A stretch of DNA of 11,513 nucleotides from JAUXIQ01 sp030620925 [NCBI: Nitrospinota bacterium] (GCA_030620925.1 JAUXIQ010000026.1:1-11513); one strand, 5' to 3'; counted from the stretch's first letter, positions 1 to 9,009 are shown. Numbers and translations: made by a program. The notes: generated by a model not told the origin, from the letters alone.

Positions 1-42
1 CGGTCTTATACTTCTGCATAGTCGGTTTTGAAAAATTGTCCG

Positions 43-56
43 CCGCGGGTGCGCGG
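43..56 (-). terminator. Weak candidate terminator hairpin downstream of the lipoprotein gene
   Basis: A perfect 5-bp GC stem (CCGCG / CGCGG) encloses a GGTG loop. Read on the minus strand it is followed after a few bases by a short T run (AATTTTTC). It lies about 145 bp beyond the stop of the lipoprotein gene, which is far for a terminator, and the T run does not abut the stem. The hairpin is seen; the terminator role is inference. Confidence 0.3.
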
Positions 57-202
57 AGGGGCTCCCGCTTGAAATTTCCCCTCTCTGCGTTCTGTATGGC
101 TCAGGGGGCGGGCTTGGCTCGTGTGGAGTTTTCCGCTTGTCAGTTTACCTGTATATAAGTAAGCAGTTAGAACCGGCGGGTATAGGATTATTCATGAAGT
201 CC

Positions 203-751
203 TTATCGGCGCCGCCTGATCGTTCCCAACCGTTTCTCAAGCAGTTGGATGCGCTCCTGCTGGAGATTGACCATGTTTCTCAGGACTTCGATAGTCTCCT
301 CTAGCTCCTTTATCCGATAGCGCTCAAGAGTCGCGGCGCCGGCGGTTCCGGCTTTTTCGGCTCTCTGGGATTGGATTGTCCCCAACCGCTCTTCTATTTG
401 CTGATTACGTTCCTGTTGGAGATTGACCGTTTTTCTCAGGGCCTCGATAGTCTTCTCCATTTCGTTTAACCGGTAGCGCTCGATTTGCAAGGCGGCAGCC
501 GTTTCGGTTTTCTTTTCTTTCTTCTTACGCTTGGCGACGGTGATTTTAGCCTTTTCTTTGCGGCTCTTCCTCTTCTTTTTTACTTTTTTAACCTTTTCTT
601 TTTTCTTGGCCGGCTTTTCAGCGGGCGGCTCGACGGTCTTGGCGGTTTCCACGTGCCCGATTCTATATTGTTTGACGGAGGTCTCACCGAAACATCCCGC
701 CAGCATAAGGGAGATTATAATTGGGAAAGCAATTAACAATTTACGAATCAT
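203..751 (-). CDS. Putative lipoprotein with Lys-rich linker and duplicated coiled-coil segment
   Basis: The 182-residue product starts with a lipoprotein signal: positive MIRK, a hydrophobic stretch (about 5-17) and lipobox LAGC with Cys20. It is therefore probably exported and lipid-anchored. Residues about 46-81 are extremely Lys/Arg-rich and low in complexity. Two 36-residue segments, 91-126 and 143-178, match at 25 of 36 positions; both begin ERYR, contain VNLQQER, end RLGTI and have heptad-like Leu/Ile spacing typical of a coiled coil. They are joined by an Ala/Gly-rich spacer (about 131-141). The protein ends in four Arg. ATG at 751 is chosen because GGAGG (762-766) lies 10 nt upstream. 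It follows the ferredoxin gene after a 49-bp gap with no obvious terminator, so co-transcription is likely. I recognise no family; a periplasmic scaffold or cell-wall-binding lipoprotein is conceivable but unproven. Confidence 0.75.
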   Translation of the reverse strand: MIRKLLIAFPIIISLMLAGCFGETSVKQYRIGHVETAKTVEPPAEKPAKKKEKVKKVKKKRKSRKEKAKITVAKRKKKEKKTETAAALQIERYRLNEMEKTIEALRKTVNLQQERNQQIEERLGTIQSQRAEKAGTAGAATLERYRIKELEETIEVLRNMVNLQQERIQLLEKRLGTIRRRR

Positions 752-800
752 ATTCCAGCAACCTCCATAGATTTACAATAATCAGGGCGGTTGAAATCTA

Positions 801-1031
801 TTATTCGCTTTCTATAGCGTCGTAGTAGCAATATTGAGTGCACACCCCGCAGCCGTCGCAATCTTCGGTGAAGCCCACCTCGTATCTTTCAGATTTATCT
901 ATTCTCTCGATAGATAGGAAAGATTTTGAGGGGCTGAATTCTGATGTCTTGGTAAAAGAACACGCCAGCTGGCACATGAGGCAACCTGTACAATTTTCTG
1001 ATCGCGCTGTCATTTGGCCGGTGGACGCCAT
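801..1031 (-). CDS. Small 2[4Fe-4S] ferredoxin-like electron carrier
   Basis: A 76-residue iron-sulfur protein with two complete C-x2-C-x2-C-x3-C motifs: C14/C17/C20/C24 (CTGCLMCQLAC) and C58/C61/C64/C68 (CDGCGVCTQYC), each expected to help bind a [4Fe-4S] cluster. The spacer with FSPSKSFLSI resembles the small ferredoxin subunits found beside aldehyde:ferredoxin oxidoreductases and other oxidoreductases, where they pass electrons between enzyme and carrier; that similarity is from memory of the family. There is no signal peptide, so it is presumably cytoplasmic. The frame stays open to a TTG at 1073, but ATG 1031 is preferred because GAGGG (1039-1043) stands 7 nt before it and the TTG has no ribosome binding site. 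It is the only separate ferredoxin here and lies downstream, on the same strand, of an IorA-like gene that has lost its own ferredoxin domain. Its partner is unproven. Confidence 0.85.
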   Translation of the reverse strand: MASTGQMTARSENCTGCLMCQLACSFTKTSEFSPSKSFLSIERIDKSERYEVGFTEDCDGCGVCTQYCYYDAIESE

Positions 1032-1079
1032 TTTAAGTCCCTCATATAGAGTTATCGGCAATTTGACCTTCAATTTTAG

Positions 1080-1109
1080 TTATAATTATTATAATTGTTA
1101 TAATTATAA
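1080..1109. repeat. AT-only triple 9-bp direct repeat forming a 30-bp dyad (candidate operator)
   Basis: TTATAATT occurs three times at exact 9-bp spacing (1080, 1089, 1098). The first and last 10 bases (TTATAATTAT / ATAATTATAA) are perfect inverted repeats around a 10-bp centre. The block contains a single G or C. It overlaps the TATAAT of a candidate promoter reading toward the ferredoxin gene, so binding of a regulator here could control that gene. The repeat is seen directly; the operator role is inference. Confidence 0.55.
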
Positions 1110-1133
1110 AGTATGGAGTGCAATTTTTGTCAA
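1103..1133 (-). promoter_or_regulatory. Candidate sigma70-type promoter of the ferredoxin-lipoprotein pair
   Basis: On the minus strand a consensus TTGACA (1128-1133) is followed, after a long 19-bp spacer, by a consensus TATAAT (1103-1108). It would start a transcript around 1096 and leave a leader of roughly 65 nt before ATG 1031. Both hexamers are perfect but the spacing is longer than the usual 17, which often makes a promoter depend on an activator or DNA distortion. The -10 box lies inside the AT repeat at 1080-1109. Other TATAAT copies within the repeat make the exact -10 ambiguous. Confidence 0.5.
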
Positions 1134-1160
1134 TTATTATTTGTGCTATGTGCAGCGGGT

Positions 1161-1928
1161 TCAGAGTTTCAACGTGTAGACCTTTTTCTCGCGCCTGAAA
1201 TAACCCGTATTGATCAGCCGGGTCCGCCCCACCTGTTTGCTTTTCTCCTGAGGTTGGTGGACGTGGCCGAAAAAGGCGTAACCTGGTTGTTCCCTTTCAA
1301 TATACTCGGATAATGCCTCGCTCCCTTCCTCGCTTCTTTTAGCCAACACGTCGTAGGTCAGCTCTTGATATGCGGGCGGGAAGTGGGTGCATAGCACCTC
1401 CACACTGTCCAGGCTTTCTATCCGGCGGCGATAGGTCTCTCCGTCTGTTTCCCCCGGAAGGCCCACGGCCCATTTGTAGGGGGGAACGCCGGAGACGAAC
1501 CCGAACCTTGTCCCGCCGATTTCCATGCATTCGGCCTCCAGCATGGTGGCGTTGGAGGGGAGGCACTCTTTCATTATGTCGGGGTAGTCCGCGTTGCCGT
1601 AGAGGACGTAAGCTTCACAGGGGATTACCGAAAAGATTTCCTGGTAGACGCCCCGGGCAATGCCCCTCAGTTTTTCGTTCTGAAGCCCCTTCTCCTTGAG
1701 GAAGACGGCCGCCTGGGCTTTTGCTTTCTCGATATTGCCGCGGGCCAACTCTTCCAACAGTTGAGCTACCTCCTGCTTGCTGAGGATTTCGGCCAGCATT
1801 CCGTCCAGGGAGCTGAAGTCGACCCAGTTGAGGAGATCGCCGAGCAACACCGCCGTGTCCCCCGGCTCGAACGCTTCCCTCAACGCGTCCACCTCGCCGT
1901 GTACATCGGCGACCAGTTTTATTTCCAT
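1161..1928 (-). CDS. Calcineurin-like metallophosphoesterase
   Basis: A 255-residue protein with the ordered metal-binding motifs of the calcineurin-like phosphoesterase superfamily: D8-x-H10 (DVHG), GD31 (GDLLNW), GN112 (YGNADYP, where GNHD/E is usual), H182 (CTHFPP) and GH222-x-H224 (GHVHQP). Such enzymes use two metal ions to cleave phosphate mono- or diesters; the substrate cannot be read from the sequence. An insert of about 75 residues between the GD and GN motifs (about 35-108) is rich in charged helix-forming residues and may shape the active-site lid. No signal peptide or membrane segment is seen, so it is probably cytoplasmic. ATG 1928 follows only a weak GGAAA. The gene starts 44 bp after the stop of the IorA-like gene on the same strand, so the two may form an operon, although no functional link is evident. 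Confidence 0.85.
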   Translation of the reverse strand: MEIKLVADVHGEVDALREAFEPGDTAVLLGDLLNWVDFSSLDGMLAEILSKQEVAQLLEELARGNIEKAKAQAAVFLKEKGLQNEKLRGIARGVYQEIFSVIPCEAYVLYGNADYPDIMKECLPSNATMLEAECMEIGGTRFGFVSGVPPYKWAVGLPGETDGETYRRRIESLDSVEVLCTHFPPAYQELTYDVLAKRSEEGSEALSEYIEREQPGYAFFGHVHQPQEKSKQVGRTRLINTGYFRREKKVYTLKL

Positions 1929-1972
1929 CTGATTTTTTCCGGATAGGTGAGCGGAAAATATCTTACCGTCAA

Positions 1973-3601
1973 CTAATCATGGGTCAACATGGGGCAGGGG
2001 CCGTCTGCGATGATCACCGCCATGCCCTTCATGGCCAATCCCTCTTTGAAAGCATCCTTCAGCTCGGCCGTCTTTTCGGTGTTGACCCTCTTAACGAAGC
2101 CGGCCTCTCCGGCATTGAGTATGGCTTCCATGGAGACCCCGCGACCGGGATGCCCCGAAGCGGTCTGCTCCGAGCCGGGATGCGGCTGTTGGCCGGTGGT
2201 GGCGGTGGCGTGGTTGTAGAGGATTACTATCATTACGTCGGCGTTGTGATGGATAGCGCTGAGGATAGAGCTGATGCCTGTGTGGAAGAAGGAAGAATCG
2301 CCCACCAAAGCCACCGCCCTCCTGTTTATGCCCCCCTTTACCATGCCCCAGGCCACACCCACGCTGGACCCCATGCACAACTTGACGTCCAGGGTTTGAT
2401 AGGGGAGGCTCATGGAACGCACCCCGCAACCGGAATCGCCCACCAGCACCGGCCGCTCGATGTCCAGCTCCTGGATGGCATCCCGCAGGGCGTCGAAAAT
2501 GTTTATGTTGGGGCAGCCTTTGGGGAAAGGCTTCAGGGTACCGTATTGCCAGGCTTCGGCTTCCGGGTCTTCCGCGAGTGGTTTCATGGAGGTGAACAGT
2601 GATACCGCCTGATGGATGGACGCTTCGGATAGTTCACCGGGCCAGGGGAAATGCCCGGTCATCCGGCCGTATATCCTGGCCTCTATGCCCAGCCTGTTGG
2701 CCAGCTCTCTGACCCCCTTTTCTATGAAGGGATGGTTGTCTTCGCAGACCAGCACCTCCGGCACTTTTGATAAAAATTCCTCCAGCGTCCGCTGAGGGAG
2801 TGGGTTAGTAGTGCCCAGCTTGAGGGTGCTCAGGGAACCCCCGGAGCAGGAGTCGAGCACATTTTTAGCTTTGGTGAAGGCGTGGCCGCTGCCCATCAGG
2901 CCGAATTTCCCTTCGATGGAGATATGGTTGAAGGGGGCGCTCTCGAATTGCCCGGCTATGGCCAGGTTCTTTTGCCGTAGCTTTTCATGAAACTGGAGTA
3001 TATACTGGGGCACGGATATCCAGCCCTCAGGGGGGCGGAAATATTCCTTCCTTTTTCCCGGAGCGGGGTCCGACTGGGGGTCGATCTCTCCGGTGGAGGT
3101 GGAGAATTTCCTGGTGGTGCGTATCATCACCGGGATACCGTGTTCCTCAGACAGCTCGAAGGCGTAGCGGGCCATCTGGTAACCCTCCTTCGGGTCAGAT
3201 GGCTCCAGGATGGGTATTTCGGCGAAGGCGGCCAGGAGACGGCCGTCCTGCTCGTTCTGGGAGCCCCATCCGCCGGGATCGTCTCCCAGCAGGATCACGA
3301 AGCCCCCGTTACAGCCGGTGAGGTTGAAGTTGGTGAGGGGGTCCAGGGCGACGTTGAGCCCCACGCTTTTCACGCAGACCATGGCCCGGGCGCCTGCAAT
3401 CGAGGCCCCTGAGGCGACCTCGAAGGCCACCTTCTCGTTAGCCGACCATTCGGCATAGACATTTCGGCTGCCGCGCTGCTCCATGACGTTCTCGAACACG
3501 GTGGTGGCCGGCGAGCCCGGGTAGCCGGTGAGCACCTCGAGCCCCGCATCAAGCGCCCCCAGAGCGATGGCGGCGTTTCCTGTGAGAAGGTTTTCAGTCA
3601 T
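1973..3601 (-). CDS. IorA-like TPP-dependent 2-oxoacid:ferredoxin oxidoreductase alpha subunit, lacking the C-terminal ferredoxin domain
   Basis: The 542-residue product follows IorA (indolepyruvate:ferredoxin oxidoreductase alpha) closely. The N-terminal domain has TGYPGSP (about 26-31), NEKVAFE (about 55-61), KSVGLNVALDPL (about 78-89) and DDPGGWGSQNEQDGR (about 107-121). The C-terminal TPP domain has CMGSSVGVAWG, GDSSFFHTGI (from about 434) and LYNHATATTGQQPHPG, the form typical of IorA. Family enzymes oxidise aryl-2-oxoacids to acyl-CoA and reduce ferredoxin. Two differences stand out. The usual C-terminal 2[4Fe-4S] domain is absent: the chain stops just after the TPP domain, at GPCPMLTHD. 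The CPGCPH-like motif ahead of the TPP domain reads FPKGCPN, losing one Cys. No IorB (gamma) gene is present. The frame extends to an ATG at 3667, but a promoter lies between the two sites (-10 at 3647-3652), so ATG 3601 is favoured. Substrate uncertain. Confidence 0.85.
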   Translation of the reverse strand: MTENLLTGNAAIALGALDAGLEVLTGYPGSPATTVFENVMEQRGSRNVYAEWSANEKVAFEVASGASIAGARAMVCVKSVGLNVALDPLTNFNLTGCNGGFVILLGDDPGGWGSQNEQDGRLLAAFAEIPILEPSDPKEGYQMARYAFELSEEHGIPVMIRTTRKFSTSTGEIDPQSDPAPGKRKEYFRPPEGWISVPQYILQFHEKLRQKNLAIAGQFESAPFNHISIEGKFGLMGSGHAFTKAKNVLDSCSGGSLSTLKLGTTNPLPQRTLEEFLSKVPEVLVCEDNHPFIEKGVRELANRLGIEARIYGRMTGHFPWPGELSEASIHQAVSLFTSMKPLAEDPEAEAWQYGTLKPFPKGCPNINIFDALRDAIQELDIERPVLVGDSGCGVRSMSLPYQTLDVKLCMGSSVGVAWGMVKGGINRRAVALVGDSSFFHTGISSILSAIHHNADVMIVILYNHATATTGQQPHPGSEQTASGHPGRGVSMEAILNAGEAGFVKRVNTEKTAELKDAFKEGLAMKGMAVIIADGPCPMLTHD

Positions 3602-3646
3602 TTCCCACTCTTTATGATGGTAATAGACGCAAAGGTTGAGGAACTC

Positions 3647-3675
3647 AGGATATTTAGAGAGGGGCATATTGTCAA
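3647..3675 (-). promoter_or_regulatory. Candidate sigma70-type promoter for the iorA-like gene
   Basis: On the minus strand TTGACA (3670-3675) is followed by an exact 17-bp spacer and TATCCT (3647-3652; 4 of 6 matches to TATAAT). Transcription would begin near 3640, giving a leader of about 40 nt before ATG 3601. Its position downstream of the alternative ATG at 3667 is the main argument for the shorter protein. The only ribosome-binding match for ATG 3601 is a weak GAGTGG. Confidence 0.6.
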
Positions 3676-3704
3676 GTTTTTTGATGTCGAAGGGGCACTA
3701 CGTT

Positions 3705-3733
3705 TTGATTTTACATTATATATTCGGTTAAAT
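3705..3733 (+). promoter_or_regulatory. Possible promoter for the cytidylyltransferase-TIM barrel operon
   Basis: TTGATT (3705-3710), a 17-bp spacer and TTAAAT (3728-3733) sit in a very AT-rich stretch, about 75 bp before the preferred GTG start at 3808. It is divergent from the iorA promoter, with the two -35 boxes about 30 bp apart, so a regulator bound between them could affect both. Each box matches consensus at about 4 of 6 positions, which chance can produce in AT-rich DNA. Confidence 0.35.
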
Positions 3734-3807
3734 GTTGCTATTTAGGTAATTTGTTATGCGAAGTTTATGAGGGCTGTTTGGAGAGAGTTTTTTCTGGAGC
3801 AACACGC

Positions 3808-5244
3808 GTGAGCCTATTATCAATGCAGGAGAGTGAGATTAAGAGAAAAATCGGGGAGCTACCCGCGGTCATTCTGGCCGCCGGGGAGGGGTCCCGCCTT
3901 CGGAATGGGGAGAACTGCGTGCCCAAGCCGCTTACGCCCCTGCTGGGCCTCACCCTGCTGGAACGGACGATTCTCACCTGCCGGGATGCGGGTGTCCGCG
4001 ACTTTTACGTTGTCGTGGGGTACCGGAAAGAGGAGTTGATGCATCACGTTAAGGAACTTGAGGGAAAACACGGCCTTTCCCTCAAGGTGGTGGAGAACCC
4101 CAACTGGGAGGAAGGAAACGGCACTTCCGTCTCCGCCTGCTCCTCCTATATTTCCGGTCCCTTCCTGCTGCTGATGTGCGATCACCTTTTCGAGCCGGGG
4201 ATTCTGGAGGAGCTGGTAGCCGCCGACGACGGGGAAGAGGTGTGCAGACTAGCCGTGGATAGCGGGATTAAAGACATCTTCGATCCTGAAGACTCCACCC
4301 TGGTGCGTCTCGACCGGGATGCCATCACCGCCATGGACAAGGGGCTGGAAAATCCCGACGGCGTGGATACCGGCCTGTTCCTCTGCCGACCCATGTTGTT
4401 CTCCGCCCTGGAGAAGGCCCGTCGGGAGGGGGACGGCTCCCTCTCGGGGGGAATCCGCCGGTTGATAGAGGGCGGCGATATGAGGGCGGTGGACGTCGGC
4501 GACCGTTTCTGGCTCGACGTGGACACTCCCGAGGCCCTCAGCGCAGGCGAAGACCGCCTAATGGTAAAGCTGAAGACGGCCAAGCGGATCGACGGCCCCA
4601 TAAGCCGCTACATCAACCGCTTCTTCTCGCTGGAAATCACCCGCCGACTGGCCCCATATTCCATCACCCCCAACCAGGTGTCGGTGGTGAGCACCCTGTA
4701 CGGATTGGCGGGTGCGGCCTTTTTCTTCGGAGCGGGTTTTGTCGCCGACCGTTCCCTTCTATGGATATGGTTGATGACGGCCCTGGCCGGTATTTTCATC
4801 CAGATTTCCTCGATCCTGGACGGCGTGGACGGTGAAATCGCCCGGCTGAAACACCAGGCCGGCCCCTACGGAGCCTATCTCGATAACATATTGGATCGCT
4901 ACGTGGACGGCGTGGCGGTGGCGGGGATGGTATATGCGTCTTATGCTGCCACCGGAAGTTTCACCATCGTTCTGGTCGGTTTTCTGGCGCTCCTGGGTCT
5001 TCCCCTCTCCTCCATCCACCGGGCCAAATTCCTGGCGGAGACCGGGAGGAACTACCTGGCCGGGGATGACGGCCCCCTGAGATACCTCCCCTACTCCCGC
5101 GACGTGCGGTTGTTCGTTATTTTCATGGCGGGTGTACTTAACCAGGTGGAGCCGGCGATATATTTCCTGGCGATCGTCACCAATTTCATGGCCCTGCTCC
5201 GATTGGCCACGGTGAAAAAAGCGTTAGAAAGAATGAGGGATTGA
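3808..5244 (+). CDS. Bifunctional inositol-1-phosphate cytidylyltransferase / CDP-alcohol phosphotransferase (IPCT-DIPPS type)
   Basis: The 478-residue product joins two enzymes. Residues about 18-250 are a nucleotidyltransferase: PAVILAAGEGSRL, then VPKPLTPL, the metal-site LMCDH (Asp about 125) and FWLDVDTPE. Residues about 260-478 are a membrane CDP-alcohol phosphatidyltransferase with the full D-G-x2-A-R-x8-G-x3-D-x3-D signature (D341, G342, A345, R346, G355, D359, D363) and several hydrophobic segments. This fusion is known from Archaeoglobus and Thermotoga, where the first half makes CDP-inositol and the second transfers inositol phosphate to a second inositol phosphate, a step toward the solute di-myo-inositol phosphate. 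A related head-group transfer to a lipid cannot be excluded. The frame is open back to TTG 3751, but GGAG (3796-3799) lies 8 nt before GTG 3808; ATG 3823 is an alternative. It heads a two-gene operon. No inositol-phosphate synthase is in view. Confidence 0.82.
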   Translation: MSLLSMQESEIKRKIGELPAVILAAGEGSRLRNGENCVPKPLTPLLGLTLLERTILTCRDAGVRDFYVVVGYRKEELMHHVKELEGKHGLSLKVVENPNWEEGNGTSVSACSSYISGPFLLLMCDHLFEPGILEELVAADDGEEVCRLAVDSGIKDIFDPEDSTLVRLDRDAITAMDKGLENPDGVDTGLFLCRPMLFSALEKARREGDGSLSGGIRRLIEGGDMRAVDVGDRFWLDVDTPEALSAGEDRLMVKLKTAKRIDGPISRYINRFFSLEITRRLAPYSITPNQVSVVSTLYGLAGAAFFFGAGFVADRSLLWIWLMTALAGIFIQISSILDGVDGEIARLKHQAGPYGAYLDNILDRYVDGVAVAGMVYASYAATGSFTIVLVGFLALLGLPLSSIHRAKFLAETGRNYLAGDDGPLRYLPYSRDVRLFVIFMAGVLNQVEPAIYFLAIVTNFMALLRLATVKKALERMRD

Positions 5245-5247
5245 GCC

Positions 5248-6058
5248 GTGGGGAGCGCCGGACCATCGTGGAAGAGCCGCCTGGGCATCTCCGCTCATGG
5301 CAAGGACAGGACCATCGAGGAGATGGCGGCCCTGGCCGGGGAGATCGGGGTTAAGTATCTGGAAGTCGTGGCCGAGCGGTTCTGGGCCCTGCCCGACGGG
5401 GGCAGGCAGGGCAGCTGGCGGGAGGTCAAGGAGCTGCTTGCCCGCTGGGGGCTGCACCCCTTCGTCCACGCCTCCTACATCGAGATCAATCTTGCCACCC
5501 TCAACCCCCTCCTCCGGGAGGCGGGGCTCAAGCAAAATCTCAGATGTCTGGAGCTGGCGGCCTTTTTGGAGGCGGAGTTCATGGTGGTCCATGCGGGCAA
5601 CCTGAACAGAAACTATCCGCCTTCATATCTTCCCGAGGCCCGACAGTGCCTGTTGGATAGCCTCAAAACGCTTGCCGAGCGGGCCGAATCCGCCGGTATG
5701 ACCATCGCCCTGGAAAACGGTTGGAAGGGCGAGAACCATCCCCTCATAAGCAGCGGGGCCGAGCACGCCGAGCTAATCGAGAGCGTGGGCAGCACTTCCC
5801 TCAAGGCTTTGCTTGACGTCGGCCATGCCCACACCTTTGGCCTGACCCTGGGCGGTCACCTTGACCCCATCCGGCCCTATCTGGTAGGCATACACCTGCA
5901 CGACAACGGCGGGACAAAGGACGAGCACCTGCCCCCGGGTAGGGGGACCATCCCCGTGGCCGATTTTCAGCGTTGCTTTGAGGCCGGTGTCCCGGTGATA
6001 TTGGAACTGAACTCCCTGGAAGACATCCGTGCCACCCTCACCTACCTCGAAGCCAATA

Positions 6059-6072
<14 letters not shown>
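5248..6072 (+). CDS. Sugar phosphate isomerase/epimerase-like TIM barrel protein
   Basis: A 274-residue protein of the xylose isomerase-like TIM barrel superfamily (sugar isomerases, epimerases, inosose dehydratase/isomerase and endonuclease IV). Strand-end residues that usually hold a divalent metal are present: H74 (FVHAS), H115 (VVHAG), E156 (ALENGW), D190 and H193 (LDVGHAH), H216/H218 (GIHLHDN), H227 (DEHLPPGRG) and E253 (ILELNS). The pattern is complete, so the protein should be active; the substrate is unknown. GTG 5248 starts 3 nt after the stop of the cytidylyltransferase gene, with GAGGGA (5235-5240) inside that gene as ribosome binding site, so the two are translationally close partners. 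That context, plus known inosose-acting members of the family, makes an inositol or sugar-phosphate substrate a reasonable but unproven idea. Its 3' end overlaps the convergent porAB-like gene by 14 bp. Confidence 0.85.
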
Positions 6073-8149
<2,077 letters not shown>

Positions 8150-8390
8150 TCTTCTCCCCTTGATATCGTGCACTGCTTTCCCTGGATCGGACGCCTCGTC
8201 CACGACAATAATAGTAGTCTTTTATCACATCTTTTCCCTTTTACCAATAGATGATGTAGTGGAGCATGCTGAAAAAGGGCGTCCGGGAATTGGGGGGGGA
8301 TTACCTGTGATGTCGGTTCACCAGAGCTTGTATATTAAACATATCAAGTATTCATATAATTTAAGAATTCTGGATGTTGTTGCGCTTGAT

Positions 8391-8542
8391 CTCCTCCCCC
8401 TTGACCCCGCTTTCCGCTGGGTGTTCGCCCTTGATCACCCTCCCTTAATCCCTCCCCTCAAGGGAGGGAGACTCTAGTATCGTGTGAAATTCTGAGTCGT
8501 TAATAGGAGCACTACGCGACAGGCGGGGTCAAGGGGGAAGAG
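8391..8542. repeat. Inverted-repeat element with 20-bp arms
   Basis: The left arm 8391-8410 and right arm 8523-8542 are reverse complements at 19 of 20 positions (core CCCCCTTGACCCCGC). They enclose 112 bp. Inside, 8449-8456 and 8462-8469 (TCCCTCCC / GGGAGGGA) form a perfect 8-bp hairpin with a 5-base loop. No reading frame lies within and no target-site duplication was found. It could be a small non-autonomous element or a composite of intergenic repeats. Confidence 0.6.
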
Positions 8543-8614
8543 ACCTAATACCTCCCTTTACATTTTTATTTTAGTCGGCGGTGTATGATTACGAAATCTT
8601 TCGAGCTGCCAACT

Positions 8615-8675
8615 TTCCCCTCCCCTGGCCCCGCTTTCCGCGGGGCAGGCATGGAGAGGAAAAAGGGGAGGGGAA
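8615..8675. repeat. Nested hairpin element
   Basis: Outer arms 8615-8625 (TTCCCCTCCCC) and 8665-8675 are perfect 11-bp inverted repeats. Between them lies a second perfect hairpin, GCCCCGC (8628-8634) and GCGGGGC (8640-8646), with loop TTTCC. The 13-mer CCCCGCTTTCCGC occurs both here (8630-8642) and in the neighbouring element (8405-8417), so the two elements share a building block. Confidence 0.6.
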
Positions 8676-8712
8676 TTTGAATAGCGCAAGAGAAAGCGGG
8701 CTTGCACGGGTA

Positions 8713-8737
8713 GGCGGGATTCAGAATGACAGGATGC
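8713..8737 (+). repeat. 25-bp direct repeat, copy 1
   Basis: This stretch, beginning GGCGGGATTCAGAATGACAG, is identical over 25 bp to 9080-9104. An inverted piece of its core (TCAGAATGACA) is found at 8911-8921. It belongs to the mosaic repeat family of this gap. Confidence 0.7.
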
Positions 8738-8786
8738 TGAGTCGTAGGGGCAATCCCGCGTGTGGCGAGATCAAACCTGCCCTATC

Positions 8787-8807
8787 GGGGCGTATGCAAT
8801 ACGCCCC
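8787..8807. repeat. Perfect 9-bp stem, 3-base loop hairpin ending in a CCCCTAC box
   Basis: GGGGCGTAT (8787-8795), loop GCA, ATACGCCCC (8799-8807), running into CCCCTAC (8804-8810). A second hairpin, TCCCGC-GTATG-GCGGGA, follows at 8822-8838. Such compact palindromic units are typical of intergenic repeat families; no T run follows, so a terminator role is not indicated. Confidence 0.6.
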
Positions 8808-8910
8808 TACAAGTGCGCCTTTCCCGCGTATGGCGGGACTACAGGAGTTTGACGGCCTGGCCCATCAATTGTAGGAGCGGCCATGAGAGATAAACACACC
8901 CGCTGGCTAC

Positions 8911-8940
8911 TGTCATTCTGAGCGAAGCGAAGAATCTCGC
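8911..8940 (+). repeat. Dispersed intergenic repeat (TGTCATTCTGAGCG type)
   Basis: The stretch begins TGTCATTCTGAGCGAAGCGA and continues into AGAATCT. I know this motif as a repeat scattered between genes in many uncultivated bacteria; its translation, with ...LRFAQND, is a common false protein. Its first 11 bases are the inverse of the core of the 25-bp repeats at 8713 and 9080. Its function is unknown. Confidence 0.6.
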
Positions 8941-9009
8941 ATATCTTGGCTACCGAGTGCCTCTTTTTACGGGGTGTATTGTTGTAGGGGATTAAGGGAG
9001 GGTGGTCAT

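Noticed and set aside
1979-2602. 207-codon plus-strand frame opposite the IorA-like gene
   Set aside because: It is the reverse-strand shadow of a GC-rich gene with conserved family motifs; the same applies to other long frames opposite 3.0-3.4 kb and 7.1-7.6 kb.
3602-3667. N-terminal extension of the IorA-like protein from ATG 3667
   Set aside because: A promoter -10 box lies inside it, there is no ribosome binding site, and its residues do not fit the family's N terminus, which begins near MTENLLTGNAA.
8150-8203. N-terminal extension of the porAB-like protein from GTG 8203
   Set aside because: No ribosome binding site precedes it, while ATG 8149 has a strong one and gives the expected PorA beginning.
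8160-8477. 105-codon plus-strand frame upstream of the porAB-like gene
   Set aside because: It overlaps the start and leader of a well-supported gene and the inverted-repeat element; no family resemblance.
8391-8542. Complete insertion sequence
   Set aside because: The inverted arms enclose only 112 bp without a reading frame, and no flanking duplication was found; at most a non-autonomous element.
8581-8874. 97-codon open frame on the plus strand
   Set aside because: It runs through the nested hairpin and the 25-bp repeat; composition and content are those of repeats, not of a gene.
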